A DNA stretch of 64,000 nucleotides from Geodermatophilus telluris (GTDB lineage: Bacteria; Actinomycetota; Actinomycetes; Mycobacteriales; Geodermatophilaceae). The position numbers and the translations under genes were made by a program. How positions within the stretch are numbered: position 1 is the first letter of the stretch; each line of letters starts with the position of its first letter. Of this stretch, positions 8,699 through 15,776 are shown piece by piece. The notes below the pieces were generated by a model. It saw only the letters and a list, made by a program, of their open reading frames with translations, made no database searches and was not told the origin of the DNA. The DNA lies in the NCBI RefSeq assembly GCF_900102745.1, contig NZ_FMZF01000004.1:1-64000 (forward strand), given 5' to 3'.

Positions 8699-9145
8699 TC
8701 AGGACCTCCGCAGTTCCTCGGCGAGCATCACGAGGATGCCGCTCGGGCCGCGGAGGTAGGTGAGCTTGTAGACGTCGCCGTAGGTCGCCACGCCGCGCAG
8801 CGGGTGGCAGCCGTGGCGCGCGGCGATCTCGAGGGCCGCGTCGATGTCGTCGACCGCGAAGGCGACGCGGTGCATGCCGATCTCGTTCGGCCGGGTGGGT
8901 GCCGTCTCGATCGCGTCGGGGTGGACGTACTCGAACAGCTCGAGGCGCCCGTTCCCGTCGGGCGTCTGCAGCACCGCGATGTGGGCGTGGTTGCCGTCGA
9001 GGCCGACGGCGGTGTCGGCCCACTCCCCGCTGATCGTGTCCCGGCCGAGGACGGTCAGCCCGAGGTCGGTGAAGAAGGCGATCGCGGCGTCGAGGTCGTG
9101 GACGGCGATGCCGACGTTCTCCAGTTTGATGGGCACGGGCCGCAC
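8699..9145 (-). CDS. VOC (glyoxalase/bleomycin resistance/dioxygenase) superfamily protein
   Basis: A 148-residue protein with two vicinal-oxygen-chelate repeats: KLENVGIAVHDLDAAIAFF in the first half and MHRVAFAVDDIDAALEIAARHG in the second, ending GPSGILVMLAEEL. Metal ligands of the methylmalonyl-CoA-epimerase/glyoxalase type (His in VAVH-like and MHRV positions, Glu near the C-terminus) appear present. GTG 9145 is used; a second in-frame GTG nine bases on is possible and neither has a clear ribosome site. Reaction unknown. Confidence 0.85.
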   Translation of the reverse strand: MRPVPIKLENVGIAVHDLDAAIAFFTDLGLTVLGRDTISGEWADTAVGLDGNHAHIAVLQTPDGNGRLELFEYVHPDAIETAPTRPNEIGMHRVAFAVDDIDAALEIAARHGCHPLRGVATYGDVYKLTYLRGPSGILVMLAEELRRS

Positions 9146-9188
9146 GCTAGTCAGTGGTGGGGACCGTTCCGTGTCCGCGGTGCGGGGC

Positions 9189-9752
9189 TCAGCGCCTGGT
9201 CTCGTACCTGGTCAGGAGCACGCCGCCCGGGAAGGTCCGGGTCTCCACCAGGGTCAGGTCCACCCGGTGGTCCAGGGCCGTGAAGAACGGCGTGCCACGA
9301 CCCACCAGGACCGGGTGGGTGACGAGCGCGTACTCGTCGACCAGCCCGGCCCGCACGGCCGCCGCGGCGAGGGTGGCGCCGCCGACGTCCATCGGGCCGC
9401 CGTCCTCGGCCCTGAGCCGGGTGATCTCGGCGACCGCGTCCCCGGTGACCAGGCGGGCGTTGCCGTAGACCGTGCCGATCGTGGAGGAGAACACCACCTT
9501 CGGCACGTCGCGCCAGCGCCGGGCGTACTCGACCTGCGCCGGGGTGGCACCCGGCTGCTGGTCGGTGGTGGGCCAGTGGGAGTCCATCGCCTCCCACAGC
9601 CGGCGCCCGTACAGCGCCGTGCCCGTCGCCGCCACGCGGTCGGACCACCACTGGAACAGCTCGTCGCTCGACACCCCCCAGCCGAGGTCGCCACCGGGCG
9701 CGGCGGTGTAGCCGTCCAGGCTCACGTTCATGCCGTAGGTCAGTCGCCGCAC
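9189..9752 (-). CDS. Dihydrofolate reductase-family (RibD C-terminal domain) protein 3
   Basis: A 187-residue protein beginning VRRLTYGMNVSLDGYTAAP, with YARRWRDVPKVVFSSTIG, GGPMDVGGATLAAAAVRAGL and the C-terminal VLVGRGTPFFTAL block of the RibD-C family. I start it at GTG 9752, downstream of GGGAGG; an upstream ATG would add 15 residues without family support. It is the promoter-proximal gene of the minus-strand group 9752 to 6767. Confidence 0.88.
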   Translation of the reverse strand: MRRLTYGMNVSLDGYTAAPGGDLGWGVSSDELFQWWSDRVAATGTALYGRRLWEAMDSHWPTTDQQPGATPAQVEYARRWRDVPKVVFSSTIGTVYGNARLVTGDAVAEITRLRAEDGGPMDVGGATLAAAAVRAGLVDEYALVTHPVLVGRGTPFFTALDHRVDLTLVETRTFPGGVLLTRYETRR

Positions 9753-10134
9753 GGCCCCAGCCTCCCGTGGGCCGGTGCTCGGGGTACGGACCGGCACGGC
9801 GCGGGAGGGTCATCGGTCAGGCCGGACTCCGGGGACGCGGCCCAGCAGAGGCACAGGCGCCCTCAGCGGCGGCCCGGCTGGCCGTGCACTGAGCGGCGTC
9901 CGCCTCCTCTACGAGGCACCTCCGAAGTCGGGCGAGAACGCCCTGGCGCGTATGCACACATAGTGGAACTGGGGCTCTGACCGAGTGGAAGAGACGCCCG
10001 TACAGGAGGGTGCACAGGCGCACACTGTGCGCCATGGCGTGCCGAGATGACGACGGATCCGTGCCCGGCCCCCCGTGGATGAGCCATCACCGGCAGGACG
10101 GTTCAACAGTCTCAACCGTCCCCGGGAGGACAGC
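9753..10134. other. Divergent intergenic region with two inverted repeats
   Basis: No gene is visible in these 380 bases. GGCGCACACTGTGCGCC at 10017-10033 is a 17-nt perfect dyad that could be an operator. A second repeat, GGACGGTT at 10096-10103 paired with AACCGTCC at 10114-10121, would form a hairpin just before the ribosome site of the gene at 10135. Base composition falls noticeably here compared with the flanks. Confidence 0.5.
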
Positions 10135-10617
10135 ATGATCCGCCGACGCATCATCCCGATGAGGTCCCCTCGACTGCCTGCAATCCTGAGCTTCACGACA
10201 GCGTTGGTCGCCCTAGGCACGCCCGCGGCGATGGCTGCTCCCGCCAGCTCTGGTGCGACGAGCTTCGACTACGACAACTGCTTCCCCCAGAGCGACGGCT
10301 CCACCTTCTGCGCACGAGGCACGACCACCGAGAACTTCACAGTGGCACCGTCGGGGACGATGACCTTGAACTACCACAACGACGGGACAGCAACCTATTC
10401 AGGGGTGGACGGGTGCACTGACTCGACGTCCAACCGCACCAGCGTCAACTACCTGCTGACTCCGGACGCCACACAGGCCTACCACGTCACCGACCGCAGC
10501 CAGTCCACGCTCACGTGCTTCGGCCAGGATGTGACCTGCACCTTCACCACCGTTTTCACCTTGGCGAATGGGGCCGTCCGCGTTGTGCGACAGAACGGCA
10601 CCTGCACACCCAACTGA
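10135..10617 (+). CDS. Secreted six-cysteine protein, unknown function
   Basis: A 160-residue protein with a classical signal peptide (basic MIRRRIIPMRSPR, hydrophobic core, likely cleavage after AMA). The mature part of about 125 residues has six cysteines (in DNC, TFC, DGC, LTC, VTC, GTC contexts), consistent with three disulfides, and is rich in Thr, Ser and Asn. Start ATG 10135 has GGGAGGACAGC upstream. Codon use is less GC-biased than in its neighbours, and an integrase remnant follows, so it may be horizontally acquired. No family recognised. Confidence 0.8.
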   Translation: MIRRRIIPMRSPRLPAILSFTTALVALGTPAAMAAPASSGATSFDYDNCFPQSDGSTFCARGTTTENFTVAPSGTMTLNYHNDGTATYSGVDGCTDSTSNRTSVNYLLTPDATQAYHVTDRSQSTLTCFGQDVTCTFTTVFTLANGAVRVVRQNGTCTPN

Positions 10618-10877
10618 TCCGCAGCCTCCGAGATGGGCCCGGGAACGCCCGAGGCGAGGCGCCGCCTGATCATGTCGGCGGCATCGCCCGCAGCACCGAG
10701 GCACCTACCGCGCATGGTGTCGCGACGCCCTCGGCCGCGAACACGCACGCCGTCTCCCGCGGGAGGTCGGTGCCCGGCGTTGGTTCGGCGGGGTCACCAC
10801 CGCCGTCCGGCACACTGCGCCGCCGCCTCACCATCGACCAGCAGCTGGCCACCACGCCGGACCAGCCGCCCTACCTC

Positions 10878-11144
10878 ACGCCGCCCGGGACACGGGCACC
10901 GGTGCGCCCCGGCTTGGACAGCTCGGTCACCTTCCAGTCGCTGCGGCACTTCCACGCCAGCCTGCTCATCCGGCACGGGGAGTCGGTGAAGACAGTCCAG
11001 GCACGGCTGGGCCACGCGTCGGCGGCCGAGACGCTCGACACCTACAGCCACCTGTGGCCCGACTCGGACGACCGGACGCGGGCCGCCGTCGACTCGGTCA
11101 TGCGTGCCTCTGCGGACTACGTGCGGACTCAGCACCCCCTCTGA
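10878..11144 (+). pseudogene. Tyrosine recombinase (phage-type integrase) C-terminal remnant
   Basis: The last 74 codons match the C-terminal catalytic part of a phage-type integrase: SLRHFHASLL (second Arg and its His), LGHASAAETLDTYSH (His box and the nucleophile Tyr), then LWPDSDDRTRAAVD. The N-terminal DNA-binding domains and the first catalytic Arg are absent; upstream sequence in this frame has no integrase similarity and there is no credible start. It ends 33 bases from the 3' end of rnpB, a plausible target for such elements. Confidence 0.85.
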
Positions 11145-11167
11145 CCTTGTAAGCGCAGGTCAGAGGG
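11137..11167. terminator. Hairpin between integrase remnant and rnpB
   Basis: CCCTCTGACC at 11137-11146 pairs perfectly with GGTCAGAGGG at 11158-11167 across an 11-base loop. It lies between convergent transcripts, just past the 3' end of rnpB, and can serve both as terminator. It could equally be a remnant of an attachment-site region. Confidence 0.65.
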
Positions 11168-11177
11168 TTACGACGGA

Positions 11178-11590
11178 CGAGTCGGCCTGTACGCCGGGTT
11201 CTGTCCCCGGGTGCCTCACGGCCTCCCGATGGGCGGTCATCCATCTAGGCCCGCCGTTGCCGGCGGGCTCGAGCGGTCCACCCGCAGGCTCGGGCGGGCA
11301 GCCCTCGAACGCCTGCGCGGGACGGTGGTCTCCCGCCGTCCCTTCTCGACCTTGCTCCGGGTGGGGTTTACCGAGCCGCACCGGTCACCCGGTGCGCTGG
11401 TGGTCTCTTACACCACCGTTTCACCCTCACCGGCCGTGTCTCCGGAGAGGCACCGCCGGCGGTCTGTTCTCTGTGGCACTGTCCCGCGGGTCACCCCGGG
11501 TCGCTGTTGGCGACCACCCTGCCCTGTGGAGCCCGGACGTTCCTCGGCGGCGGGGTCTCCCCCGCCGACGCGACCGCCCAGCCGACTCGT
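11178..11590 (-). ncRNA. rnpB: RNase P RNA, bacterial class A
   Basis: This is the catalytic RNA that removes 5' leaders from pre-tRNAs. On the minus strand the 5' part contains GAGGAACGTCCGGGCTCC (P4/J3-4 core) and the 3' part GAACCCGGCGTACAGG; the terminal segments (CGAGTCGGC at the 5' end, GCCGACTCG at the 3' end) pair as P1. A GGTAAACCCC segment matches the loop that binds the tRNA CCA end. About 413 nt, normal for actinobacteria. A possible -10 element TAGACT lies at 11604-11609 on the minus strand. Ends are estimated to within a few bases. Confidence 0.95.
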
Positions 11591-11726
11591 CCGTCGTGTC
11601 CCGAGTCTAGGTGCCCGGGCCGCCCCGGGGGCCCGGCACCCTGAGGCGGAACCGGTTCGACACGCCGGTACGGGTGACGACGCGCGCACGGACACTGGAG
11701 AACTCGCCGAGCGGGGAGATCTGGCA

Positions 11727-11755
11727 TTGTCACAGTTCGATGACGTCTCTAGGTT
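11727..11755 (+). promoter_or_regulatory. Sigma-A type promoter for the c-di-AMP riboswitch transcript
   Basis: TTGTCA at 11727-11732 and TAGGTT at 11750-11755 are separated by exactly 17 bases, an excellent vegetative promoter for this GC-rich background. The predicted start near 11762 falls just ahead of the riboswitch. Confidence 0.75.
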
Positions 11756-11779
11756 TTCGGCGTCCGGCCGGTCGTCACC

Positions 11780-11960
11780 TCCCCCAGCCGGGGGAACCGC
11801 CGGGCGCCGCCGAGTCGCAGCCACCCGCACGGCTGCGAGCCGGGGACCCACCGCACCACTGGGGTGAGTCCCGCCCTCCGAGCCCGGCTCGGGAGGCGGG
11901 TAGGGCACATCCCCGCCCGAACCCGTCAGCTGACCCGGTAGGCGGCCCAGGGAGAAGGAG
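11780..11960 (+). ncRNA. Cyclic di-AMP riboswitch (ydaO/yuaA type)
   Basis: The segment carries the conserved blocks of the ydaO family in order: GCCGAGTC, CCGGGGACCCACC, GGGGTGAGTCC, GTAGGGCA, and CGAACCCGTCAGCTGACCCG followed by GTAGGCGG and a purine-rich GGAGAAGGAG. In actinobacteria this element controls cell-wall hydrolase and resuscitation genes, and c-di-AMP binding normally turns expression off. The next gene downstream is the secreted protein at 12217, which fits. About 250 bases separate the aptamer from that start codon, so the expression platform lies in this interval. Confidence 0.9.
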
Positions 11961-12216
11961 AACCACCGCGCGGGCGCCCTCGAGGCCCCCGCGCCCCCGC
12001 ACACCTCGGACGGGACGCCGCGACCCGGACCCCCGTGTCCACGCCGTCGCCGCCTCCCTCGACCGGACCTGACCGGCTCCCCGGGACCCGCCTGCGCGGC
12101 GGGCCCACCTCGCCGGCCGCGATCCGGCCTGCCCGCCACCCGGGCCCTGCCGCAGAGGCGACCGCTGAGCAGACGGCGGCGCCCGCGTACCCCCCTCGTC
12201 AGGAGTTCATCGCACC

Positions 12217-12822
12217 ATGCCCAAGCACCGCCAGCAGCCCCTCCGGGGCCGTGCCGTCCGCCGGACCGCCGCGGTCGGCGCCTTCGCCGTCACCTTCGCC
12301 CTCGCCGGCCAGTCGGCCGCCCAGGCCGACGACCACTGGGGTCGCGGCGGGGACCGCTGGGGCGGCGACCAGGCCACGACCTCGGCCCCCGCACCGGCGC
12401 CCGCGCCCGCCCCGGCCCCCGCACCCGCCCCGGCCCCGGCGCCGGCCGCGGCTCCGGCGGTGTCCACCGACCTCTCCGGCGCCCCGACGCCGAGCTCGAC
12501 CGCCTACAGCGCGTGGGCGCCGCACGTGCGCCCGGTGGTCGCCGAGGTGGTCGCGGCCTTCGACGTGCCCACCGTCTACACCCGGCCCGGGCACTCCCCC
12601 ACCCAGGAGCTCGCCGCCGACTTCATGGTCGGCAGCGACTCCGCCACCGGGGACGCCGTCGCCCAGTACGTCATCGACAACGCGGCGCGGCTGGACATCG
12701 ACTACGTCATCTGGAAGCAGCGGATCTGGCTGATCGGCGGCTCCGGCTGGGACGCCATGGAGGACCGCGGCTCGGCCACGGCCAACCACATGGACCACGT
12801 GCACGTCAGCTTCAACCCCTGA
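12217..12822 (+). CDS. Secreted ARB-07466/peptidase M15-like cell-wall protein
   Basis: A 201-residue exported protein: signal peptide (cleavage after AAQA), a low-complexity Ala-Pro repeat at about residues 55-80 that probably spans the wall, and a C-terminal domain of about 105 residues. That domain shows DYVIWKQRIW, GWDAMEDRGSATANHMDHVHVS, the pattern of ARB-07466-like domains related to D-Ala-D-Ala carboxypeptidases, including the terminal HxDHVHV histidines. The expected glycine-rich loop (GQAxDI in relatives) is altered to TQELAADFMVG. ATG 12217 follows CAGGAG. Control by the upstream c-di-AMP riboswitch suggests a role in peptidoglycan turnover. Confidence 0.85.
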   Translation: MPKHRQQPLRGRAVRRTAAVGAFAVTFALAGQSAAQADDHWGRGGDRWGGDQATTSAPAPAPAPAPAPAPAPAPAPAAAPAVSTDLSGAPTPSSTAYSAWAPHVRPVVAEVVAAFDVPTVYTRPGHSPTQELAADFMVGSDSATGDAVAQYVIDNAARLDIDYVIWKQRIWLIGGSGWDAMEDRGSATANHMDHVHVSFNP

Positions 12823-12829
12823 CCGGCGC

Positions 12830-12862
12830 GCGGGGGCGTGGCCGGCCCTGCCACGCCCCCGC
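12830..12862. terminator. Bidirectional terminator hairpin
   Basis: GCGGGGGCGTGGC at 12830-12842 pairs perfectly with 12850-12862 over a seven-base loop, between the convergent genes ending at 12822 and 12866. Confidence 0.8.
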
Positions 12863-12865
12863 GGG

Positions 12866-13609
12866 TCAGCCGGCGTAGAGCCGGAACCCGGCGACCCGCC
12901 GTCCGCCCGACCGGGGGGACGGCGCGGTCGCCAGCTCCACCTGCCGCCGGGCCTGCTGCTCGACCGGGTCGTCCGACAGCGCCTCCAGGTAGCGCCGGTG
13001 CTCCCGCAGCGAGGCCACCGCCCGCTCGACGCCGTCCTCCACGTCGACGACGTGGGTGACCCCCACCGGCGTGGCGACGGCGACCCACCGCACGCCCGGC
13101 CAGGGCTCCTGGTCGGCGAGCTCGGGGTGGATCCACTCGTTGGCCGCGTCGCCGACCGCGTCGAGCACCGACCGGCCCAGCACCCGGTGGTCGGCGCTGT
13201 TCCAGAAGCCGGGGGCCGGCTCGGGCGGCGTCCAGGTGTCGCCGAAGTGCATGGTGACCACCAGCTCCGGGCGGTGCCGGCGGATCGCGGCGGCCAGCGA
13301 GCGGCGCAGCTCCAGGCCCTCGGTCAGCCGCCCGTCCGGGTGCCCGAGGAACTCGACCACCGACACCCCGACGGCCGCCGCGGCCCGCCGCTGCTCGGCC
13401 TCGCGCAGCGGCCCGGCCTCCGCCGGCGGCAGCCCGGCGATGCCGGCCTCCCCGCTGGTGGCCAGCACGTAGCGGACGTCGCGGCCGGCCGCGGTCCACA
13501 CCGCGACGGCGGCCGCGGGCCCGTACTCGACGTCGTCGGGGTGCGCGACGACGACCAGCGCGCGCTGCCAGTCGTCGGGCAGGGGCTCGAACGGCGGCTC
13601 GTCGGTCAC
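12866..13609 (-). CDS. PIG-L (LmbE-like) family deacetylase
   Basis: A 247-residue zinc-dependent N-acetylglucosamine deacetylase-fold protein. VVVAHPDDVEYG supplies the HPDD metal site and MHFGDTW with SADHRVLG the later conserved His residues. Relatives in actinobacteria include MshB and Mca of mycothiol metabolism, but this copy is shorter and clusters with a hydrolase, so its substrate is open. GTG 13609 lies 14 bases after the stop of the hydrolase gene, with no clear ribosome site, suggesting coupled translation. Confidence 0.88.
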   Translation of the reverse strand: MTDEPPFEPLPDDWQRALVVVAHPDDVEYGPAAAVAVWTAAGRDVRYVLATSGEAGIAGLPPAEAGPLREAEQRRAAAAVGVSVVEFLGHPDGRLTEGLELRRSLAAAIRRHRPELVVTMHFGDTWTPPEPAPGFWNSADHRVLGRSVLDAVGDAANEWIHPELADQEPWPGVRWVAVATPVGVTHVVDVEDGVERAVASLREHRRYLEALSDDPVEQQARRQVELATAPSPRSGGRRVAGFRLYAG

Positions 13610-13623
13610 GGCTGGGAAGTCTG

Positions 13624-14328
13624 TCAGCGGGCGGCGACCCGCAGCAGCACCTCGGCCAGCTCCGCCGGCGCGCTGACCATCGGGTCGTGGCCGGTGGCCA
13701 GCTCCACGACCTCCCACCCGGGCTGGCTGCGGACCAGCTCCTTGGCCGGCGCGACGGTCGCCAGCGCGGGGCTGGTGCAGTCGACGTAGGTGCGCGGCCG
13801 GGCCAGCCAGCGGTCGAGGTCGAAGTGCACCGGGTCGTCGTAGACCCCGCCGGGCTGGGGCGTCTGCCGTCGCGCCACCCACTCGGCGTCGGCGCCGGAG
13901 AGCCCGAACGACGCGGGCGGCGGCGTCGGCAGCGAGCCGGACCGCGCGATCGCCGCGCGCCGGGCGGCCTGCACCTCCGGGGGGTTGCGGGTCGACCAGC
14001 TCTCCCCCGGCAGCGGGACGACGCCGTCGACGTACACCAGCGCGCCGACCTCCGCGCCCAGCCGGTCGGCCGCCCCGGTGACGACGACGCCGCCGTAGCT
14101 GTGACCCACCAGGACCGCGCCCGCGCACTCCTCGGCCCGCACCGCGGTCACGACGTCCTCGACGTGCGTGTCCAGCGTGACCGCCGGGGAGAGCTGGTGG
14201 GCCCGCTCGCCCAGGCCGGTGAGCGTCACCGTCACCACGCGGTGCCCGGCCGCCCACAGCGGCGCCAGCACCCGGCGCCAGCTCCACGAGCCGTGCCAGG
14301 CCCCGTGCACCAGGACGACGTCGCTCAC
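13624..14328 (-). CDS. Alpha/beta hydrolase, salicylate esterase/EstC-like
   Basis: A 234-residue hydrolase beginning SDVVLVHGAWHGSWSWRRVL, with the nucleophile elbow GHSYGG, an acidic residue after VDCTSPAL-type strand, and TGHDPMVSAPAELAEVL at the C-terminus, close to plant methylesterase-like and EstC-like enzymes. Its GTG overlaps the stop of the DoxX-like gene in a GTGA arrangement, so the two are translationally coupled. Substrate unknown. Confidence 0.9.
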   Translation of the reverse strand: MSDVVLVHGAWHGSWSWRRVLAPLWAAGHRVVTVTLTGLGERAHQLSPAVTLDTHVEDVVTAVRAEECAGAVLVGHSYGGVVVTGAADRLGAEVGALVYVDGVVPLPGESWSTRNPPEVQAARRAAIARSGSLPTPPPASFGLSGADAEWVARRQTPQPGGVYDDPVHFDLDRWLARPRTYVDCTSPALATVAPAKELVRSQPGWEVVELATGHDPMVSAPAELAEVLLRVAAR

Positions 14329-14684
14329 CGGCCGCGGGCCACCTTCAGCGCGGCGGCGACCATCGGCGCCTGCAGCGGCAGCCGGACGGCCGCGACGGCC
14401 AGCGCTACCGGGTTCCCGCGCGCCACCCGGAACTGGTGCAGGTGCGCGGGCACGAAGCCGGTGAGCAGCGCCGCCGCCGACCAGCCGCCCGCGCGCCGGG
14501 TGGCCGGGGCGGTCAGCAGCGCGGCGGTGGCGATCTCGGCGACGCCGCTGCCGAGCACCCAGGCGCGGGCGTCGCCGAGCTCCGGCGGCACCAGCCACTC
14601 GAAGGTCCGCGGCCGCACCAGGTGCAGCACGCCGGAGCCGCCGAGGGCGGCGGCCAGCCAGGTCGCCGGGACGGGGAGGCGCAC
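14325..14684 (-). CDS. DoxX-like small membrane protein
   Basis: A 119-residue integral membrane protein with four hydrophobic segments and the DoxX-like features GSGVLHLVRPRTFEWLVPPEL and a GSGVAEIATA helix. The GTG at 14684 lies only six bases after a TACGGT -10 element, so the mRNA is probably leaderless. First gene of a three-gene minus-strand operon with the hydrolase and the PIG-L deacetylase. Confidence 0.82.
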   Translation of the reverse strand: MRLPVPATWLAAALGGSGVLHLVRPRTFEWLVPPELGDARAWVLGSGVAEIATAALLTAPATRRAGGWSAAALLTGFVPAHLHQFRVARGNPVALAVAAVRLPLQAPMVAAALKVARGR

Positions 14685-14690
14685 GGGCCC

Positions 14691-14700
14691 ACCGTAGGCT
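14691..14700. promoter_or_regulatory. Overlapping divergent -10 elements for two leaderless genes
   Basis: On the plus strand TAGGCT (14695-14700) lies eight bases before the GTG of the TauE-type gene. On the minus strand TACGGT (complement of 14691-14696) lies six bases before the GTG of the DoxX-like gene. The two hexamers share two base pairs and the start codons are 24 bp apart, leaving no room for ribosome sites. Confidence 0.65.
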
Positions 14701-14708
14701 GCCCGCTC

Positions 14709-15461
14709 GTGTCCGCCGTCGACCTCCTCATCGCCGCCGCGGTGGCCCTGGGCGCCGGAGCGGTCAACTCGATCGCCGGCGGCGGCTCGCTGATCCTCTT
14801 CCCCACCCTGGTCGCCCTGGGCCTGGGCACCGTGTCGGCCAACGTGACCAACTCGGTGGCGCAGTGGCCCGGCTACCTGGGCGGCGTGCTGGGGTTCCGC
14901 AGCGAGTACGCGGGCCAGCGCGGCCGGCTGGTCCGGCTCGGCGTGGTGTCCGTGCTCGGCGGGATCGCGGGCAGCGTGCTGCTGCTGACGACGCCCTCGG
15001 AGGCCTTCGACGTCGTCGTCCCGGTGCTCGTGCTGCTGGCCAGCCTGCTGCTCGCGGTGCAGCCGCTGCTGACCCGCCGGCTGCGCGACCGCGACGACGG
15101 CGCCGCCCGCGACCCGTGGTGGCTCTACGTCGCGCTGTTCCTCGCCACCGTCTACGGCGGCTACTTCGGCGGCGCGCTCGGCGTGATCCTGGTCGGCGTC
15201 CTCGGCACGGCACTGCACCGGCTGCCGCTGGCCAACGCGCTGAAGTCGGCGCTCTCCGCGGTGACGGCGACGGTCACCCTCGTGGTGTTCGGTCTGTTCG
15301 GGCCGGTCGCCTGGTCGGTCGTCGCGGTGGCCGCACCGGCCAGCCTGGTGGGCGGGTTCCTCGGCGCGCGGGTGGCCACCCGCATCCCCGCGACGCCGCT
15401 GCGGTTGCTGATCGTGACCTTCGGCGTGGTCGTCGCGGTCTACCTGTTCACCCGGATCTGA
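14709..15461 (+). CDS. TauE/SafE-family permease
   Basis: A 250-residue membrane protein of the sulfite/organosulfonate exporter (TauE/SafE, DUF81) family. The two-fold repeat is visible: AGAVNSIAGGGSLILFPTLV with ANVTNSVAQWPGYLGG in the first half, and YGGYFGGALGVILVGVL with NALKSALSAVTATV in the second. About eight transmembrane helices. The transported ion is unknown; sulfite, sulfoacetate or related anions are typical. Likely leaderless GTG start. Confidence 0.9.
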   Translation: MSAVDLLIAAAVALGAGAVNSIAGGGSLILFPTLVALGLGTVSANVTNSVAQWPGYLGGVLGFRSEYAGQRGRLVRLGVVSVLGGIAGSVLLLTTPSEAFDVVVPVLVLLASLLLAVQPLLTRRLRDRDDGAARDPWWLYVALFLATVYGGYFGGALGVILVGVLGTALHRLPLANALKSALSAVTATVTLVVFGLFGPVAWSVVAVAAPASLVGGFLGARVATRIPATPLRLLIVTFGVVVAVYLFTRI

Positions 15462-15574
15462 CCCGGCGGGACGCGACCGCGCTCGCGGGACGGGTGTGAC
15501 GGAGGGGTCCACCCGCTGCCGGACACGGGTCCGCGTGCCCGGGATCGGCGGGCGGGTGTGCCTAGCGTCACGCC

Positions 15575-15757
15575 ATGCGCAACGACCCCGCCCGCGTCCG
15601 ACAGCTCCACCTCATCGCCGCCGCCCGTGCCGCGGCCGTGCGGCCCACGACCGAGCAGCAGGTGTCCGACATCGTCCGCGTCACCACCGACGACGAGGTG
15701 GACACCCGCACGTTCCGCGCGATCGTCGCCGACATCTCCGCCGACGTGCTGCGCTGA
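15575..15757 (+). CDS. Small hypothetical protein, leaderless start
   Basis: A 60-residue soluble protein, MRNDPARVRQLHLIAAARAA at its start, with a C-terminal DTRTFRAIVADISADVL helix. TAGCGT at 15563-15568 lies six bases before the ATG, the standard layout of a leaderless actinobacterial gene, which is the main support for it being real. It lies between convergent tauE-like and nadA genes. No family recognised. Confidence 0.6.
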   Translation: MRNDPARVRQLHLIAAARAAAVRPTTEQQVSDIVRVTTDDEVDTRTFRAIVADISADVLR

Positions 15758-15776
15758 GGACAGGCCCCCGGGCCCG

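Noticed and set aside
10515-11144. Intact integrase gene
   Set aside because: Only the last 75-90 codons have recombinase motifs; the upstream part overlaps the secreted-protein gene out of frame and lacks the first catalytic arginine.
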